Assembly: GCA_019722365.1 (NCBI GenBank)
Contig: JADFUC010001380.1
Location: 1,302,001 to 1,366,000, forward strand
Reading direction: 5' to 3'
DNA length: 64,000 nt
Origin: Lithospermum erythrorhizon
Lineage: Eukaryota; Streptophyta; Magnoliopsida; Boraginales; Boraginaceae
Under the pieces are notes generated by a model. That model was given only the letters and a program-made list of their open reading frames with translations. It was not told the origin of the DNA and ran no database searches. Position numbers and translations under genes: made by a program. Below, in pieces: positions 62,155-64,000 of this stretch; the stretch's first letter is position 1, and the number at the start of each line of letters is the position of its first letter.

Positions 62155-63300
62155 GGTTACCTCACTTTAGGTTCATTTGATTTGTTTGTCCATATTTTTA
62201 AACAAATGGTATAGTAGTTATTTACATTAAAAAAACTCTTTAATGAAAAGCCAATGCAACATAAGTCATTCAAACGAAAACAATTGGAGCTCCAATGTTC
62301 TATTAAAATACTCTATCCAGATTAGTTTTCAAGGTATGGAAATAAGATTATATTCTGGCTATAAGTTAGTGGGATTGTATCATAGATCAGGTGGGATCAT
62401 ATTATTTCGAATATCAATTGAAGATGGAAATTTTAATGAGCCAATTCAGTTCAATATGAATGTTCAGTTATCTTTTCGCCTAACTTACAAAAGATTTTGG
62501 ACTACGAATTGGACTGGAATTAATATGTTTTAGTTTTGTAGATCTTGATCAAGTCAAGTCCGTGTATGAGTAAAAATTATCATTTTGCTTGCCCGCCCTA
62601 TGTTGGTTGCATGATAAGGAGATCATATGGTATCTAAATTTTGAAAAATGTACAACTTAATTCCAATGATTTTTATGTTTATTTATTTCCTCCCTCGTTA
62701 TTTTACTTATCTTTCTAAACTTAATTTTTGCTTCAAAATACTTATTTTCTAAAGATAAAATTGTATTTAAGCATTATTAATTTACTTTCGAATTATTTTT
62801 CTTATTAACTATCAACCAACCAATTGTATAGTTTCCTAAATTAATCGATATTTGGTATTTCAACGATATTTCACTACTTTTTATTTTCTTAATTTATGTA
62901 CAAATGATTAAAAAACAAGTATAAAAAAGAATCTGACAAATATTTGTTAATAATGATATTTCATTTCTAGTATAAAAGTGTATTCAAACTTGAAATACCA
63001 TTTTAAAGTAATTGATTGAAATTATTTTCTAATTCATCATAATTTTGGCAATTATGTATATTCTAGAGATCATTTTTGTTTCTTTCTTTCATTTTCCATC
63101 GTCAGATATAGATCAAAGTAATTTATTTACAGAAAGTGCTAAATTGGTAAACATCATTAAAATGAACATTTATTCTTGTATAATATGGAAGGCCTCATTG
63201 ATTGTGTAAAAACATCAAAATCAATGGTTATAGTTGCATACTTGAATTCTTAAAAGGGTGGTTGAAAACATCTTTTTCAACATAAGCACCTCAATCTTCA
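62155..63300. repeat. Dispersed repeat A, right copy, with MITE-like insertion
   Basis: Counterpart of 58,140-59,150. Near 62,580-63,100 it is interrupted by DNA related to the Stowaway-like family of 2.6 kb (CCTCCCTCGTTATTTTACTT, then AACTATCAACCAACCAATTG and TAGTTTCCTAAATTAAT). After the interruption the repeat resumes with GATCAAAGTAATTTATTTAC. Confidence 0.65.
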
Positions 63301-64000
63301 ACTCCCAAGACGATCCTTTAAATACATAAAAAATAATTGAATTTGTAAAAAATATTCATATGGATTATATACATGAAAAGATTGAAACTTTTTTTCTGTC
63401 AGAGAGTTTCAAACGGCGTTAAATTTGATCTATGGCTTTAATTTGTTGAAATGGAAATATTAGAATAACGATTATTAAATAAGAACAAAATAATTTAATT
63501 TCATCATTTATTAATTTTAATTATGTTTATTGTGTTAATATATGAAAAATAATTTAGTCATTTTTTAAACTTTTGATTGTATTTAAAAATATTTTACAAT
63601 TATATGTACAACACCACCATTCATAATCTCAACTATAAAATACCAATCACATCGTTCAAATTCCGTACTTTCTTCATGCATATTCTGAAACCCATCATAA
63701 TTTAAATGAAACGAGAAATTATTCCGAATAAAATAGTCTTACCAAGTCATGTCATGTATATTCTTTCTTGACTCAAAATATTTTTTTAGTTTCATAATCT
63801 CAAGAAAGAAAGCTCTTTCCAAGCACCTTCCTAATAACTTGCCGTCCACATACTACCAAAATTGTTTCAAGAATCACAAAGCCTTGACATATTATCTTCA
63901 AGTCTTGTATGTCAAACATAGTAATTAACCACTTTACAACTCTATTTTGTCGGATTATCAAATTAGTGAAGGCCCAGTCAGACTTCATTGTCCCTTTTTC
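63301..64000. other. AT-rich, no feature seen
   Basis: No reading frame with a recognisable domain and no clear repeat partner within the window. Confidence 0.5.

Noticed and set aside
1..64000. CRISPR arrays, bacterial operons, rRNA genes
   Set aside because: No regular direct-repeat/spacer array and no rRNA-like sequence; genes have plant introns.

Overview
This is a eudicot nuclear genome segment: AT-rich intergenic DNA, multi-exon genes with GT-AG introns, plant-only protein families, and many decayed transposable elements. The genus cannot be fixed from the sequence. I rebuilt spliced gene models by hand from reading frames and splice signals, and exon coordinates are given in each entry.

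The left two thirds (about 1-41 kb) hold the genes. In order they are: a PADRE/DUF4228 protein (minus strand, 1,428-4,102, with a 2 kb intron before a 20-codon last exon); a U-box/ARM-repeat E3 ubiquitin ligase (minus, 6,461-9,387); a decayed block with a PIF/Harbinger element (about 13.3-15.4 kb); a GC-richer block of broken coding-like sequence (19.4-22.0 kb); an intronless, broken copy of a purple acid phosphatase gene (minus, 22,797-24,204); ribose-5-phosphate isomerase (plus, 24,865-26,100); a chlorophyll dephytylase-like alpha/beta hydrolase (plus, 27,215-29,988); a plant multi-pass membrane protein whose C-terminal part is broken off (plus, 32,516-35,189); and a RING-CH E3 ligase with membrane segments (minus, 38,126-40,366).

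The right third (about 41-64 kb) has no gene I can support. It consists of diverged dispersed and tandem duplications (a D-B-C repeat family at 43.5-47 kb and 59.6-62 kb, and an A repeat at 58.1-59.2 and 62.1-63.3 kb), a pair of about 1 kb direct repeats that look like old LTRs (47.3-48.3 and 51.7-52.7 kb), and a degenerate minisatellite at 53.2-55.0 kb.

The genes do not form one pathway. Two make E3 ubiquitin ligases (one soluble with ARM repeats, one membrane-bound RING-CH). Two serve primary or plastid metabolism (pentose phosphate isomerisation, chlorophyll dephytylation). No new multi-gene system is evident. The most interesting points are evolutionary: a possible intron gain in the isomerase gene flanked by a 7-bp direct repeat, a retrocopy-like phosphatase pseudogene, and the truncated membrane-protein gene.
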